Assembly: GCA_037954235.1 (NCBI GenBank)
Contig: JBBMOA010000013.1
Span: 6,976,001 to 7,040,000 of the forward strand
Length of the DNA stretch: 64,000 nt
DNA from: Aulostomus chinensis
Lineage: Eukaryota; Chordata; Actinopteri; Syngnathiformes; Aulostomidae
Direction of reading: 5' to 3'
Shown piece after piece: positions 47,933-59,925 of this stretch (position 1 is its first letter; each line of letters begins with the position of its first letter). Position numbers and translations under genes: made by a program. The notes under the pieces are model-generated. The model worked only from the letters and a program-made list of their open reading frames with translations, was not told the origin of the DNA and did not search any database.

Positions 47933-48018
47933 GAGGCTGCAGACCTGAAGAGGCTCCAGCTGCCACCCGTAGCTCCACCTGCTCACGTCCCCGTCTGTCC
48001 ATCAGTCTCTCCTCCTTA
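47933..48018 (+). mobile_element. Inverted LINE 3' UTR segment holding the empty hAT target
   Basis: Its reverse complement reads GACGTGAGCAGGTGGAGCTA, then CGGGTGGCAGCTGGAGCC, with GAGCTACG present once. It matches the sequence on both sides of the hAT at 46563-47393 over about 77 bp with two substitutions, so it is an uninterrupted copy in the opposite orientation. Confidence 0.85.
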
Positions 48019-48309
48019 TTCATCAAAATTATCCTTGAATGTGTTGATGTTTGTGCCTGAGGCTGGAAATACTCAACTCTTTTTTTTGGATTTCTCAGAT
48101 TCATGTCTAATAGTGATAAATTCCATGGCTTTTCTGCTGTGAGCAACATATATTTGACAATTTCACTCTGGTAGAATTCGATGACACCCCACCCCCCTTT
48201 TAAAGGGCCTGTTTGTAGACAGAGCTCCATGTTACGGATGGAGATATACTGATGGCGTCGTGCCGACAGATACAGGAGGCTACATATAACCATTATCATA
48301 CAAGTCCTC

Positions 48310-49080
48310 AACAAAATGAATTGCTACTTGCGTACAGCACTGAAAGACATCAGGTTAAGTCTCCGATCACTGACATGCATCCATTTCAAGAGTCGTTCTA
48401 TTCACGACTCCAGCTTCCCTTCAGCTGAACTCTCCAGGATGCTTGTATTGTCATGTTTTCTGAGTGTCCTGACTGTCAGCACGAAATACCCTTTTCTCTC
48501 AGTTTTTCACCCAATGCAGAAAGTTCCTCTTAACTTTCTTATTGACCAAGGGGATAATGATAACCAACTTATCTTTGCTGTCCTTTTTTGGATGTGCATG
48601 GCAGGCTGCAGTGGTACTGCTGTCAATATCAGCATCTTTCAAGGCTAAGAGCTGAAGTACCTGTTGCTCCAGGGAGTACATTTCTCCTGGCGCATCGTCC
48701 TCTTTGCTTCTGCCACCGTCTCCAGCTGAGGCCCTTGTTTATGAGCAGGTCGCTCACAGTCAAATCCCGCGTCCTCGCCACTGCTCCACCTCATCTAGAC
48801 GTCTTTCCAAGAGGCTGACTTTTTTAATCTTTACTGGGAGTTATTTTCTTTAGTTCGTGCACTTCCGCCATTAAACCAAGCAGTTTTGTGTTGTTTAGCC
48901 ACATTCATAATCTCCTGCAAATGAAATTTAGAGTGTTTAATCTCCTCCATTTCCCCGCCATTCCCTTGGGGATTCTTGTGTGACATTTTATCAAACAGTA
49001 AAGTTACAATGCAATCGTGGAGAATTCCAAATGTCTTCTGTTGCTCCGAGCAGGCCTGTGGCTCACTCAGCACTTAGCCA
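48310..49080 (-). mobile_element. Possible retroelement ORF1-like remnant, antisense
   Basis: Minus-strand frames read MYSLEQQVLQLLALKDADID and DSKDKLVIIIPLVNKKVK, wording I associate with the first open reading frame of L1/Tx1-like elements in fish. Frames are broken and no nucleic-acid-binding domain can be shown. Low-certainty call. Confidence 0.4.
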
Positions 49081-49134
49081 CTTTCGCTGTTAGCAGCAGC
49101 AGCAGCAGCACTTCCTCTCTCGATGGGCCCTGAT

Positions 49135-49310
49135 GGAACAAGCTTGCAAATACAAGAGGCCCAATCGAGTTTTCTCAGGAAGGTAGCTGGCGTCAGGGAT
49201 CAGGCGAGAAGCTCAGTCATCCATGAGCAACTCAAACAAGAGCTGCCGCTCCTCTATATCAACAAGATCCAGCTGAAGTGATTAGGGCTCATCAGAAAGC
49301 TTCCCTACAG
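49135..49310 (+). mobile_element. Degenerate RTE-like LINE fragment
   Basis: Reads IQEAQSSFLRKVAG, ARSSVIHEQLKQELPLLYI, aligning with the end region of the RTE-like ORF2 seen at 40820-40960. Several substitutions and a small deletion are present. It is the third member of that family in the window. Confidence 0.6.
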
Positions 49311-49469
49311 AGGATCCAAGTATGTCACCTGCTCACCCCCCCACTCTCCCACACATTCAGCCTTCCTGCTTACCCTGTAGGGAGCTGGCTTTTGATCTTC
49401 TAACTTCATGGATGATAAACTGATAACTCATGGTTGAAACTAGTGTTGGTTTGTTGGAACAGACAAGCT

Positions 49470-49555
49470 TGCTCCAACTGCTGATCAGATCCTTCATCAG
49501 CGATTGAATGGATGGATCACGATTGTTTCTACGATCACTATTAACATCTAACAGT
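49470..49555. repeat. Dispersed repeat, partner of 28070-28160
   Basis: Contains GCGATTGAATGGATGGATCA and GATTGTTTCTACGATCACTA, nearly the same as at 28.1 kb. Unknown family. Confidence 0.7.
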
Positions 49556-49776
49556 ATTTTACTAATGTAACAGTGGTCTCTTGTTCTCTACTGTGTGAAA
49601 TGAACCGACTCCTATGCTAAATATCTTCACTAGTCGCTGTGCACTCGACTTCCTGTGCGGCCGTGTTTGTAGTTTCCACCCTTCTGTAAAAGCTGCCATT
49701 AAGGAGGACTGGTGAGGAGTGATAGCGGCGCTAGCTTGAGGTGGTTTAGCAGCCTGGGAGTGACGGTGAGTCAGCA

Positions 49777-49795
49777 GGGTTAGGGTTAGGGTTAG
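49777..49795. repeat. Short telomere-like GGGTTA run
   Basis: Three consecutive GGGTTA units in intron 9. Too short to indicate a telomere fusion on its own. Confidence 0.85.
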
Positions 49796-49799
49796 GCTA

Positions 49800-52700
49800 T
49801 TAGCATCATTAGCTTCAAATCAAACCTGACCCTAAAAGGAAGAGGAACATTGAACAGGAGCGCTTCTGTCATGTCTGTTTCATTCCCATCGTGGTGTTGT
49901 TCTACCTCAACTTCTCTGTCCGCCGTGCTTGCTCCCCATCAGTGACGTAACTCCTCCCACCTTCACAAGATTCGATCATAAATCAGCAATCTCTGTTACA
50001 CAGGTTTGTGCCATCTGAGAATAGAGCGGATTCCCAATCCTAGTAACAGAGCTGTAAGGTATAAGCCACACCCACATGTCTGAGGGAACGCCATCAGTTC
50101 CTGGTTAATCAGAACTGGTTAGATGGATCCAGATAGATGTGAAGAACAGGGTCCTGTCACTCTCCTGTTGTATGTGCAGTACTTACTCAGTAAATGTGGT
50201 ATTAATCACTGTAGGAGTTCCTGTTATACGTTGTGGTTGATGAGGTTCTCCAGCACAGCTCCACCCTCTTGTCTCTATGTGCTCCTCTAACAAAAACAAG
50301 GTGGCAGAGGCCACATTGCTCAACTGGATGCTTCCAAATCAGTAGTGAGTTGCCTGCATGCTGGATAGTGTTGACAGCCTCAGCGATGTCATCGTTAGGT
50401 TGTGCTGACTGCAGCTGGTGTTGTGCTAGGAAGCCCTGTCAGAAAATAATGAGCTTCTGAGCTGCCTGGTCCCTGCTCTGGTGTTCCAGTACCAGTGCTC
50501 TGCCTGGCCTTCCCTAACCTCCCCTCCTCTGTCTGCTAGCTTCTGCTGCTTCCTCACCTAATTAAAGCTCGAACTCATACAGAGGCCTGACCAGCCCGTC
50601 CAGGGACCCTGGCTCCTGGTGACCAGTGGGGAGATTGACACGGTCGAGCTTCAGCTGATTGTTATTGATGAGTTACTTTAGTTTACCTTCATGCTGAGTG
50701 ATGATAAGCGGCGAAACACCCCCCCCCCCCAAAGAACTGGGCTCGTGCTGACATGTGATGCAGCTACACCAGCACACTCACATGCCTGCTTTTAAACATT
50801 TTAGAACCGTTTTTTGTATTATTATTGTGTTATTTGAAGAATTTATTGTTCTGTCTGTTTTATGGAATGGCAGTGACCTGTGCAGAGGAATTTACATTTG
50901 TGGATAATCTGATCTAATCTGATCTGATCTGATCTGATCTGATCATTGAGTGGCTTACATGTTGGGTTGGTTTGTTTGAACTACAGTATGTCCTTCCCAA
51001 TGATTCCTGTAGATCAAATATTAGTTTCCCTCCAACCCTATGCAATGAAAGACAGAATGCGACTCTATCTTGAGTGTCAGAGGGAACGGCAGGGTATGGT
51101 GAGAAATGCACATCCACCAATCTGGTGTTTACTGGTGGATGTGATGTAGAACTGATCCTGCTCACATCTTCAGCTGCTGGGAACCACGCACCTGATTATA
51201 GGGTTTTGATGGAAATCTCATTCAAAATTCATTAACGTTCTAACAACTGGACATTTACCTCACAAAGTCTGGGTATAGAACTCGATCCTGCTCCACTTGG
51301 AAACCAAAATGTGTTGCATTGATTGTTGTCTGTCTCAACATTTCTAGAAGATTTCTTTCAAAAACAAAAACAAATCATGTAAAAGGTTTGTCTCCAAGTT
51401 TGTGTGTACATGCACGTGTGTTTGTGTGTTTGTGTATGCTTCACACCTGCACAAAACACCCATTTCATGTGTGAAGCTGTTGATCTGGTTCCCACTTTAA
51501 AAATATTCATGCATGCCCATCCTGCTTAAAATGGAAATGTATTCCAACCCATCTGAAAACACCTGTGAGCCCTCGCTACACACGCACGCACACACGCACG
51601 CGCACACACACACAGAATTTGCTCCCAGTTTTATTACCCCAGGGTTAAATCATTTTATATCATCATTTCAAAGGCGAGTCTGTGTCAGTACAATGTTATC
51701 ACTGGTAACATTTAACGAACTTCCATCCTCACTGACTTCAAAGTATCTCTTGTAAAATACTTTTATTTGTCTCTAACTTTCATGCCAGTGCAACAGGAAA
51801 CTGTTTTTCTCTGTATAACAGCTGTGTGGTTTGTTGGATGTTTTGTTGGTTTTGGAGTCCTGGTCGATCTTTTGTCGTTTTTCCTGCTCAGGCAAGCTGG
51901 ACACGCTTGTGTGGTTGTCTGGCGGCGACCTACATGCTTGGGCTGAGTCCATGTTGGTGTTAGCTTGATGCAGCTGATTGATGAAGGCTGAGGGTTTCAG
52001 CCACGCAACATCAGGGTTTGTCTCGATGGTTACATCCAGCCAGTGCCTCTATATCACAACTTGGCAAGATACTGTTTTCTATCCATTGTTGCTACAATCA
52101 ACATTAAAAATGCAGCTAACTGGACGTATTGATTCTCCTGGTTGGGATTCTTCACTGAGGGTCTCAGTTGATGCCCTCAGGGATTAAAACCACTGGAAAC
52201 TCTTATCCTCTTTATCTCAGCAGCATAAAATATTCATGACTAAGTAAACATAAAGTTAAAGGTTTGAGGAAAACATCCCAAGGCCTCAGGAACTCTGTTA
52301 ATCTGCTTCATCAGGACTGTGTGGGTGTGGTCTGATTAGATGTGGTTGACAGTGGACTGGCAATAGTCTTCTGGCCGCCGGGAACTGGAAAAGTTCCCAG
52401 TTGGAAATGTCCTGCTTTCTACTTGAGCCTTCAAACCGCCACATCCTCAAGCTAACTGAGGCTTTAAAGATGTGCATTACCTTAGCAACCCTAAAGCTAG
52501 TGACATTAACAAAACAAGTTTACAAAAGTAAATTGGAACTGCAGTTGTACGTAAAGAAACAGTAAAATTACTTATTTTTACTCCAAGTCCATTGCCGGAC
52601 GCCGGACCGTCCTTGTCAGAAAATGCCTTTTGGGTTTCATGTTATGTTTCTGTTGGTTTGGACCCCCCGGCTGGATCTGACCACCTCTGCATGTCCCTCA

Positions 52701-53025
52701 CCCCACCTACACCCCCCTGCTGAGGAAGCCAAAGCCACACATAAGGACAATAAGTACTTGGCCAGAGGGAGCCCTCTCTCAACTACTGGACTGCTTCTCT
52801 ATGGGATTTATTCTCCAGCCACAACCTCCTGGAGGAAACTGACACTGTTCTCTCTTACATCAAAAACTTTGTTGACACTGTCACTGTCAAGCTTCCAGCA
52901 GACCCGCATCTGGAATGCATCCTATCGCTGAGCAAACGCGAGTACAAAGACCTGCTTTGACTCGCATGTTTCAGTGTGAAAGGGGGATAAGACAAAGAGT
53001 GAGGAGCACTTGGTTGTGAATGACC
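49800..53025. other. PIGG intron 9, middle: mostly no recognised feature
   Basis: Contains five or six GATCT units at 50908-50942, a C run near 50719, and CACGCA/CACACA repeats near 51580-51615. No exon or mobile element boundary was recognised. The end, near 52958-52986, resembles the CAGTGTGAAAGG palindromic repeat of 18.7 kb. Confidence 0.45.
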
Positions 53026-53825
53026 CAGAAAGATGTGGCAGGGAATGAACCACATAACATACTCCAGCACCCCGGTGACTGCTAGGACTGAACCCAACGG
53101 CTTCTTTGCCCTCTTTGAGACGGACAGGCCCTCAGCAGCCACACCACTCCCACCTCCCTCCAGCGCCGCCTCACTGACGCTCCAGGATCATGAAGTGAGA
53201 CGCGTGCTGAGGACAGAGAACCCCAGGAAGGCGGCCGGCCCTGACGGAGGACCTGGTACACAGAGAGTGAGCTGACCAACTGACTGGAGTCTTCACCAGG
53301 ATCTTTAACCTGTCCCTGTCTCAGGCCATCATTCCACCCTTACCTCAAAACCTCCACCGTCATCCCCGTCCCCAAGAAGACAGCATTGGACAGCCCCAGC
53401 AGCCACAGGCCTGTTAAGTGCTTGAAGAGACTGGTCTCTCAGCACATCAGGGCCTGTCTGCCTCGCTCCCTGGACACCATCAGTTCACTATCACCACAGC
53501 GCTCCACACTGCGCGAGTCACCTGGAGCACCTGGGAGCTCCTTGAGGATGCTCTTCCTGGACTTCAGCTCAGCATCCAACCACAGCATCCCAGAAATCTT
53601 GGTCCAGAAGCTTTCACACCTGCGTCTCTCCACCCCATCTGCCTCTGGATCCAGGACTTCCTAACAAACCGCCCAGTCTGTCAGACTTGGCCCCATGTCT
53701 CTGGTAAGATCTCACTCAGCCCGGCTCTCCACCAGGATGTGTGTTGAGTCCCCTCCTGTCTCCACACTACGACTGCTCCCGACCCTCCTCTCAAACATGA
53801 GCACCAAGTTTGTGGATGACACCAC
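53026..53825 (+). mobile_element. LINE fragment (linker and reverse transcriptase N-part)
   Basis: With frameshifts it reads MWQGMNHITYSS, FFALFETDRPS, HEVRRVLRTENPRKAAGPDG, IFNLSLSQAIIPP, RLVSQHIRACLP, LRMLFLDFSSASN and WIQDFLTNRPVCQT, in the order of an L2/Jockey-type ORF2. It stops before the catalytic box and runs into a GT-rich satellite. No intact frame longer than 110 codons exists. Confidence 0.75.
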
Positions 53826-53875
53826 CGTGTGTGTGTGTGTGTGAATGGGTGAATGAGATGGCAGCTCTACCATCA

Positions 53876-53940
<65 letters not shown>

Positions 53941-54125
53941 CGGGTGAATGTGATGGCATTTCCACCATCAGTGTGTGTGTGTGAATGCGTGAATGAGATG
54001 GCAGCTCTACCATCAGTGTGAACGGGTGAATGTGATGGCGTTTCCACCATCATTGTGTGTGTGTGTTTGTGAATGCGTGAATGAGATGGCAGCACCACCA
54101 TCAGTGTGTGTGTGTGAACGGGTGA
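53826..54125. repeat. Compound GT / GAATGAGATGGCAG minisatellite
   Basis: About six copies of GTGAATGAGATGGCAGCTCT-like units, each ending CCATCAGTG, separated by GT runs of different length, the longest about 28 units (53881-53938). Confidence 0.9.
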
Positions 54126-54425
54126 ATGAGATGGCCCCAGTTGTAAGTCATCTGCTGCCTGCTCTCTCTCCCCGCCCCCCCACCACACACACCCATGGGC
54201 TGCGTCTCCAAGCACTCGTGTTCCACCATTGTTCTGGTGTTTTCTCTCCATCTGCAGCCTAGAGTTTTCTGACTAAGCTGTTCACACTGAGGGGAAGGAA
54301 CGTTCCTCCAATGGTCCTGGGTATGGCAGCAGAACGACGCTGTTTCCTTCCTGTCCAGTTAGAGTGTTACACACCATGAGGCTTTACAACTTCCTGTCTC
54401 CTCGTGTACATTTATGAAAGAAAAG

Positions 54426-54960
54426 AAGATGATGGGTGGATGGATGGATGGATACATAGACAGATGGATGGATTGATGAATAGATAGATGGATAGAGAGA
54501 AGGATAGACAAATAGATAGATATAGATGATGGATAGAGAGATGGATGGATGGATGGATAGATAGATAGACGGATGGATAGGTAGATAGATGGATAGATAG
54601 AGATGATGGATAGATGGATAGATAGACGGATGGATAGGTAGACGGATTGATAGATAGACGGATTGATAGATAGACGGATTGATAGATAGACGGATGGATA
54701 TAGATAGATAGATGGATGGATAGATAGAGAGATGGATAGATGAATAGATAGATGGATAGATAGATAGATTGATAGATAGATAGATAGATAGATAGAGAGA
54801 TAGAGAGATAGAGAGATGGATAGATGAATAGATAGATGGATAGAGAGATGGATAGACGAATAGATAGATATAGATGGATGGATGATAGATGGATAGATAG
54901 GGAGATGGGTGGATAGACGGATGGATGGATAGATGGAAGGATTGAATGATTGATACTTTA
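54426..54960. repeat. GATA/GGAT tetranucleotide array
   Basis: More than 500 bp of interspersed GGAT, GATA, GACG and GAGA units. It ends at TTGATACTTTATTGATCCCC, the antisense of a fish LINE 3' terminus, so the array probably grew from that LINE's tail. Minus-strand frames of Ser-Ile-Tyr-Pro repeats exceed 200 codons but are artefacts. Confidence 0.92.
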
Positions 54961-55060
54961 TTGATCCCCATGAGGAGATTGCAGGTCTCAGTTGCTTCCC
55001 AGGCTCTTGTAGAAACACACACATTCATGCTATCCTCACTAAACATACACATGAACAAAT
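54961..55060 (-). mobile_element. LINE 3'-end fragment, antisense
   Basis: ACTTTATTGATCCCCATGAG on the plus strand is the reverse complement of a typical Rex1/CR1-like 3' end. Only the terminus is present. Confidence 0.55.
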
Positions 55061-56300
55061 AAGCCAGCGTCAGTAATGTGGACTCAAGTCTCCTGAAGAA
55101 GACGAAGCCGTCCTCAGAGCGTCCCCGGGGACGTCGACGCTGAGACGCTTCAGCAACCCCGTCTCACCACAGGGTTGCGCTGCTGTTTGCTACTTGTTCT
55201 GACGCGTTTCATGATAAGGGGATCTCTGAGTGTGGTACACAACATGACACACGTTCTATCCCTTGTTTACAGGCTACATGTTAGCAATAGGCTAACAGCT
55301 TTACCCCAGATGCATATTCTGAATATGCTGTTCTCTTCACATTCAGAAAACTGTATTTATCTCTGTGGGGGGATTAAGGGAGCAAAGAGCGCTTATATTG
55401 GTGTAGTCCTAGTTTTAACTAACTGTCCTCATCAGGAAGTGCTTCAGACACAAAACAGACCAAATTCTGGAACTGAACCTGGAATATGTTGTTTCACTTT
55501 CTGCCTGGAAATGTCAAAGTAGAGCTTTTCTCTTCCAAATTGGCATGAATTGTTCCTGGATTGATCCTGCAGCTTTTACAGCCAGGAAGGGAATGTAGCT
55601 CCTGTAGATCCTTTCTCTCCTGAGTGTTTGAGGAGGAGAGTCTGAACATGCGTATGACGGACGGAATCGTGTATGACAGGAAGATTTCTGTGTTTTATCG
55701 TTCTCTCACTTTCTCCACTCTGCACACTCGTTAACAAGAAAGCCCGCCAGCACCGATCCATCACTGTCCTTGCCTCAAATCCAATCCAGGCCAACATTCC
55801 ACTTTTGCTTTGCATAAAATAATGATGACTACAACCCCGCCACGCTGTTGGGGAGCTGTGAATAATAAAGAGAGAGTCTGACTCTGCTTCTCTCCTCGGT
55901 GGGAGCAGGTTTCCATAAACACGCTGATCAATAATACATGTGCAATAGTTGCTCAGCTCCTTCAGGGTTAGCCGTCATCCTGTCATAGGGGGGACACGCC
56001 CCTTCTCTGTGTCACAGGAAGCAGGCTCCTGACATCCTCATGCTCTCTCTGTGTTTTAACAAAGGGAAACGACTGAGTGCCGTCTTGGTGGTGGTCGGTG
56101 AGTCTGCGGCACCACGGCGCCGCTAGCTTGATAAGGCTGATAACCCAGCAGGCTTCGGTCTCCGGGCCGAATGCCACCCTCAACCTCATCACCTCTGAAT
56201 TCTCTTGACTTTCCCTTCATCAACAATCATGACTTAGAACATAACTACGGGGTACTGGCAAAGCCCTTGTTTCTCTCTTGGTATCTAATTCTTTATATTC
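55061..56300. other. PIGG intron 9: no recognised feature
   Basis: Ordinary sequence with short unsupported frames at 55175-55522 and 55576-55815. Confidence 0.45.
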
Positions 56301-56304
56301 ATCC

Positions 56305-56651
56305 TCCATCCCTCCATCCATCCATCCATCCCTCCATCCATCCATGTTCTCCCTCTTCTCCTGTTCAGGGTGGTGGGGGTGGAGCCTATCCCAGCAGCCT
56401 TCCCCCTGGACAGGTCACCAGTCCATGGCAGGGCCAACACATAGAGACAGACAACCATTGGCTCTCCCAGCCACGCCTACGGTCAATTTAGAGTCTGAAT
56501 TAACCTGGTCCCTCTTGATGTCTTTGGACTGTGGAGGAAGCTGGAGTACCAGAGAGAACCCACGCAGGAACAGAGAGAACATGGAGACTCACCCAGAAAG
56601 ACCCCGTGCTGCAGCCGGGGCTCCACCCACAACCTTCTTGCTGGGGGGCCA
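56305..56651 (-). repeat. Fish dispersed repeat in reverse orientation with CATC run
   Basis: CATC units at about 56305-56345, then GGGTGGAGCCTATCCCAGCA, CCCTGGACAGGTCACCAGTC, GGACTGTGGAGGAAGCTGGA and ACCCACGCAGGAACAGAGAG. The first two are the reverse complement of the module at 45361-45420. It is a very common teleost repeat and ends against the LINE. Confidence 0.7.
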
Positions 56652-58960
56652 CAGTCAAGTCAAGTCAATTTTATTTCTATGGCACCAAATCACAACAAAA
56701 GTTCTCTCATGACACTTTACAGGTAGAGCAGGTCTAGTACCACACTCCTTCAATGAATTTACACCCAACAATTCTCCCAGCAGCACATCCTGCAACAGCG
56801 GCGACGAAAACCTTCCTTTTTAACAGGCAGGAACATCGAGCAGATCCAGGCTCAATGGGGATGGCCTTAGGGACGTGAGCAGATGGAGCCTCTTCAGGTC
56901 TGGAGCCTCCTCCAGCAGCACCAGGATCTGGGATGAGGGGAGAAGAAGAGGAGTTAGTAACACGTATGAGGACAGGAGGAGGAGAGAGAAGCCCAGTGCA
57001 TCATGGGAGATCCCCAGCAGTCTGAGCCTATAGCAGCATATTTAAGGGCCAGACTAAGCAGTCCTGACTATAAGCCTGACCAACAAGGAAGGTCTTAAGT
57101 CTGCTCTTAAACTTAGAGAGGGGGTCTGGGTCCTGGACTGAAACTGGGAGACGGTTCCACAGGAGGGGAGCCTGATAGCTGAAGGCTCTGGCTCCATTCT
57201 ACTTTTAGAAACTCTAGGGACCAGCAGGAACCCTGCATCCTGGGAGTGAAGGGTTCTAGCTGGATCATAGGGGACTAGGAGCTCTGTCAGGGATGAAGGA
57301 GCCTGATTGTTGAGGACTTTGATGGTAGAAGGAGAATTTTAAATTCTATTCTAAATTTGACAGGGAGCCATGCAGAGAAGCAGTCCAGGAGAGACATGGA
57401 CTCTGTGGGCAGCTGCGTTCTGGACCAGCTGGAGAGTCTTTAGGGACCTACTGGTGCAGCCTGATAGGCGGGAGGTGCAGTAATCCAGCCTGGAAGTGAC
57501 AAAGGCATGGACTAATTTTTCTGCATCCTTTTGAGCCAGGATGTGTCTGATCTTAGCGATGTTTCGTAAATGAAAGAAAACAGTCCTAGAAATTTGCTTA
57601 ATGTGGGCATTAAAGGACTGATCCTGATCAAAGAGAACTCCTAGGTTCCTTACGGTGGTGCTGGGGGCCAAGGTAATTCCTTCCAGGGTACCTGTCTCAT
57701 CAGATCAGGTGGTCCTCCAGGTGTTTGGGCCCAGGACAATGACTTCAGTTTATCAGAGTTTAATTAAGGAAATGATGGTCCTCCATGTTTCCTGTCCTTC
57801 AGACAGGCCTCCAGTTTAGTCAGCTTGTTTGTTCCATGTGGATCATTGATGAGTTCAGCTGTGTGTCGTCTGCATAGCAGTGAACATTAATGGAGTGTTT
57901 CCTGATCATGTGACCTAGAGGAAGCAGGTACAGGGTGAAGAGGACTGGTCCAAGCACAGAGCCTTGTGGAACACCAGAACTGACTGTAGTGGTCTCAGAG
58001 GAAGCATCATTAATTGATACCAACTGAGATGACCTAGTAAATATGACCTGAACCAGTTTAGTGTGGTTCCTTTAATGCCAGTGACAGGTTCCAGTCTCTG
58101 TAGAAGGATATGGTGGTCAGTGGTATCAAAGCTGCACTGAGATCTAATCAGACCAGCACAGAGACCAGTCCCTCATCTGTACCAGTAGGAGGTCACTGGT
58201 ACCTTTGACTAGTTCTGTTTCTGTGCTAGGATGAACCTGGAACCTGACTGAATCCTCCAATCAGCTGTTGCTGTGGAGAAGTCACAGAGCTGTTTAGCAA
58301 CTGCTTTCTCCAGAACCTTGGAGAGAAAAGGAAGATGTGATGTTGGTCTGTAGTTGGTAGAACTTCTGGATCCAGGCTTGTTTTTGAGGAGGATGTAATT
58401 CCTGCTACTTTAAAGGACTGAGGGACAGAACCAGATACCAGCGCCACATTGATCATATCTAAGAGGGAGGGGCTAACGAGAAGAGAGAGTCTTGGAGCAG
58501 CTTTGTTGGGATGGGGTCTAGGAGACAGGTGGAGGTTTAGAGGAGGACATTATTGAACTGAGCTCATGAAGGCTGATGGTAGAAAAACTCTGAGGATTCA
58601 GATTAGAATCCAGAGTCCGGACCAGGAGGACGGTACTCAGTAATCAATCAGAGAGGCTGGAGAGTTTCCAGGCTGGAGGACACAAACTGAGAATCAGGCT
58701 TTCTGATGAATGGAAACTTCTTCTGGTTTGGGATTTATTACTAAACTGGTGTCAACAGTGGCAGCAGCGCCACCTCCTGGGCCAGAGCCTGGAGTAATGT
58801 GAGTGTTCCTGTGACTGGAGGAGTGGATTCATTCAGACTAGCATCCTCATCGTCACCAGGCAGGTTTCAGTGAGACTCAGCAGGTCAACACAACTGTCAG
58901 GTATCACTTCATTCACTGGTTCAGTTTTTGGCATCAGAGGTCTGATATTTAAAAGTCCTC
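56652..58960 (-). mobile_element. L2-like non-LTR retrotransposon, antisense, inactive
   Basis: Reading the minus strand: an endonuclease remnant near 58870 (LSLTETCL), then YRPTSHLPFLSKVLEKAV near 58320, SSGVPQGSVLGPVLFTLYLL and INVHCYADDTQLN (57965-57850; the catalytic YADD is intact), VRNLGVLFDQDQSFNAHIKQ, FFHLRNIAKIRHILAQKDAE and FVTSRLDYC (57670-57450). About 700 bp of 3' UTR follow, ending in TTGACTTGACTTGACTG. Stops and frameshifts separate the blocks. This is the best copy of the family that left 3' UTR fragments at 23280, 45928 and 47933. Confidence 0.87.
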
Positions 58961-59917
58961 ATCTAATTTTTAGATTTTTTTTTAGTTAATTTACAGATAC
59001 AGTGACCTCCACCCACCCATCGACCTATCACCTGTACTGTCTGTCCTGCTAGCCTGGTGGTGGGTGGATTCTATCCGAGCTGCCACTGGGAGAGAGGCGC
59101 GGCCATGTAATCAGTCCATTCAATTTTCTAAAACATTCTTCTAACACAACCACTGACAGATGTCACTTGATGGGTACGTTCTGAAGGAATGTACACAGGT
59201 AGCCAGTAGGTAGGACATGCAGACTCTCATATCATGAGTACTTTGGTGTACTAATATGTGACTAGCTACATTACAGGGTGGTTCCACTCCTCCCTCAGAT
59301 CTGCTCTTCACTTCTAGGCTTTGAGGAGGTCTTGAGTTTGTTGGACCCTCTCTCATATTCACACGTGCTGAAATGTTGTTGATGGGTCAACAAGCAAGAA
59401 GCAACAACTTTCATGCTGATGTATCAACCAACAACCAGCCGTCACCGTGGTGGTACCACGGTTCTGTTGCTCCGGTCCTCGTTAATCAAGACATGCTGAT
59501 GAGGATGGCGCCAGGACAGAAATGACCCCAGTGACCTCTAAGACGCTGGTGTAATAGAAAGTTGTTATGATACAGGACAGCAGATTGAGCGCAGCACGAT
59601 GGTGAAGAGAACACAAAAAAACCTGAACGGATACATTTATTCACTGTTGAGTCAGTTTAAAAAAAACTGGCAACTGTGATTAAATGATACACAACAAAGT
59701 ACAACACTCACACATGCGCGCACACCAAATAAGAAACTGGTCAAATCCAAACTGAAAACATAGAAATGTTGATATTGGTAAGGATTCCTCATTGTGGGAG
59801 CACCTATTTCAGTCTTTATAGTATTATTACTTTGTCCTCCTCTTGGTTTCACCTGATCTTAAAGAACTACACACACTGTCAGTGTGGAGTCGATGGTGTT
59901 TGTTACGGTAAGTTCCT
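58961..59917. other. PIGG intron 9: no recognised feature
   Basis: No exon or element recognised. The minus-strand open frames at 59141-59362 and 59652-59852 lack support. Confidence 0.45.
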
Positions 59918-59925
59918 GGAGCCAC

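Noticed and set aside
49777..49795. Interstitial telomere from a chromosome fusion
   Set aside because: Only three units; short telomere-like runs are common and do not show a fusion.
54359..55058. Two minus-strand frames over 220 codons
   Set aside because: They are translations of the GATA/GGAT array.
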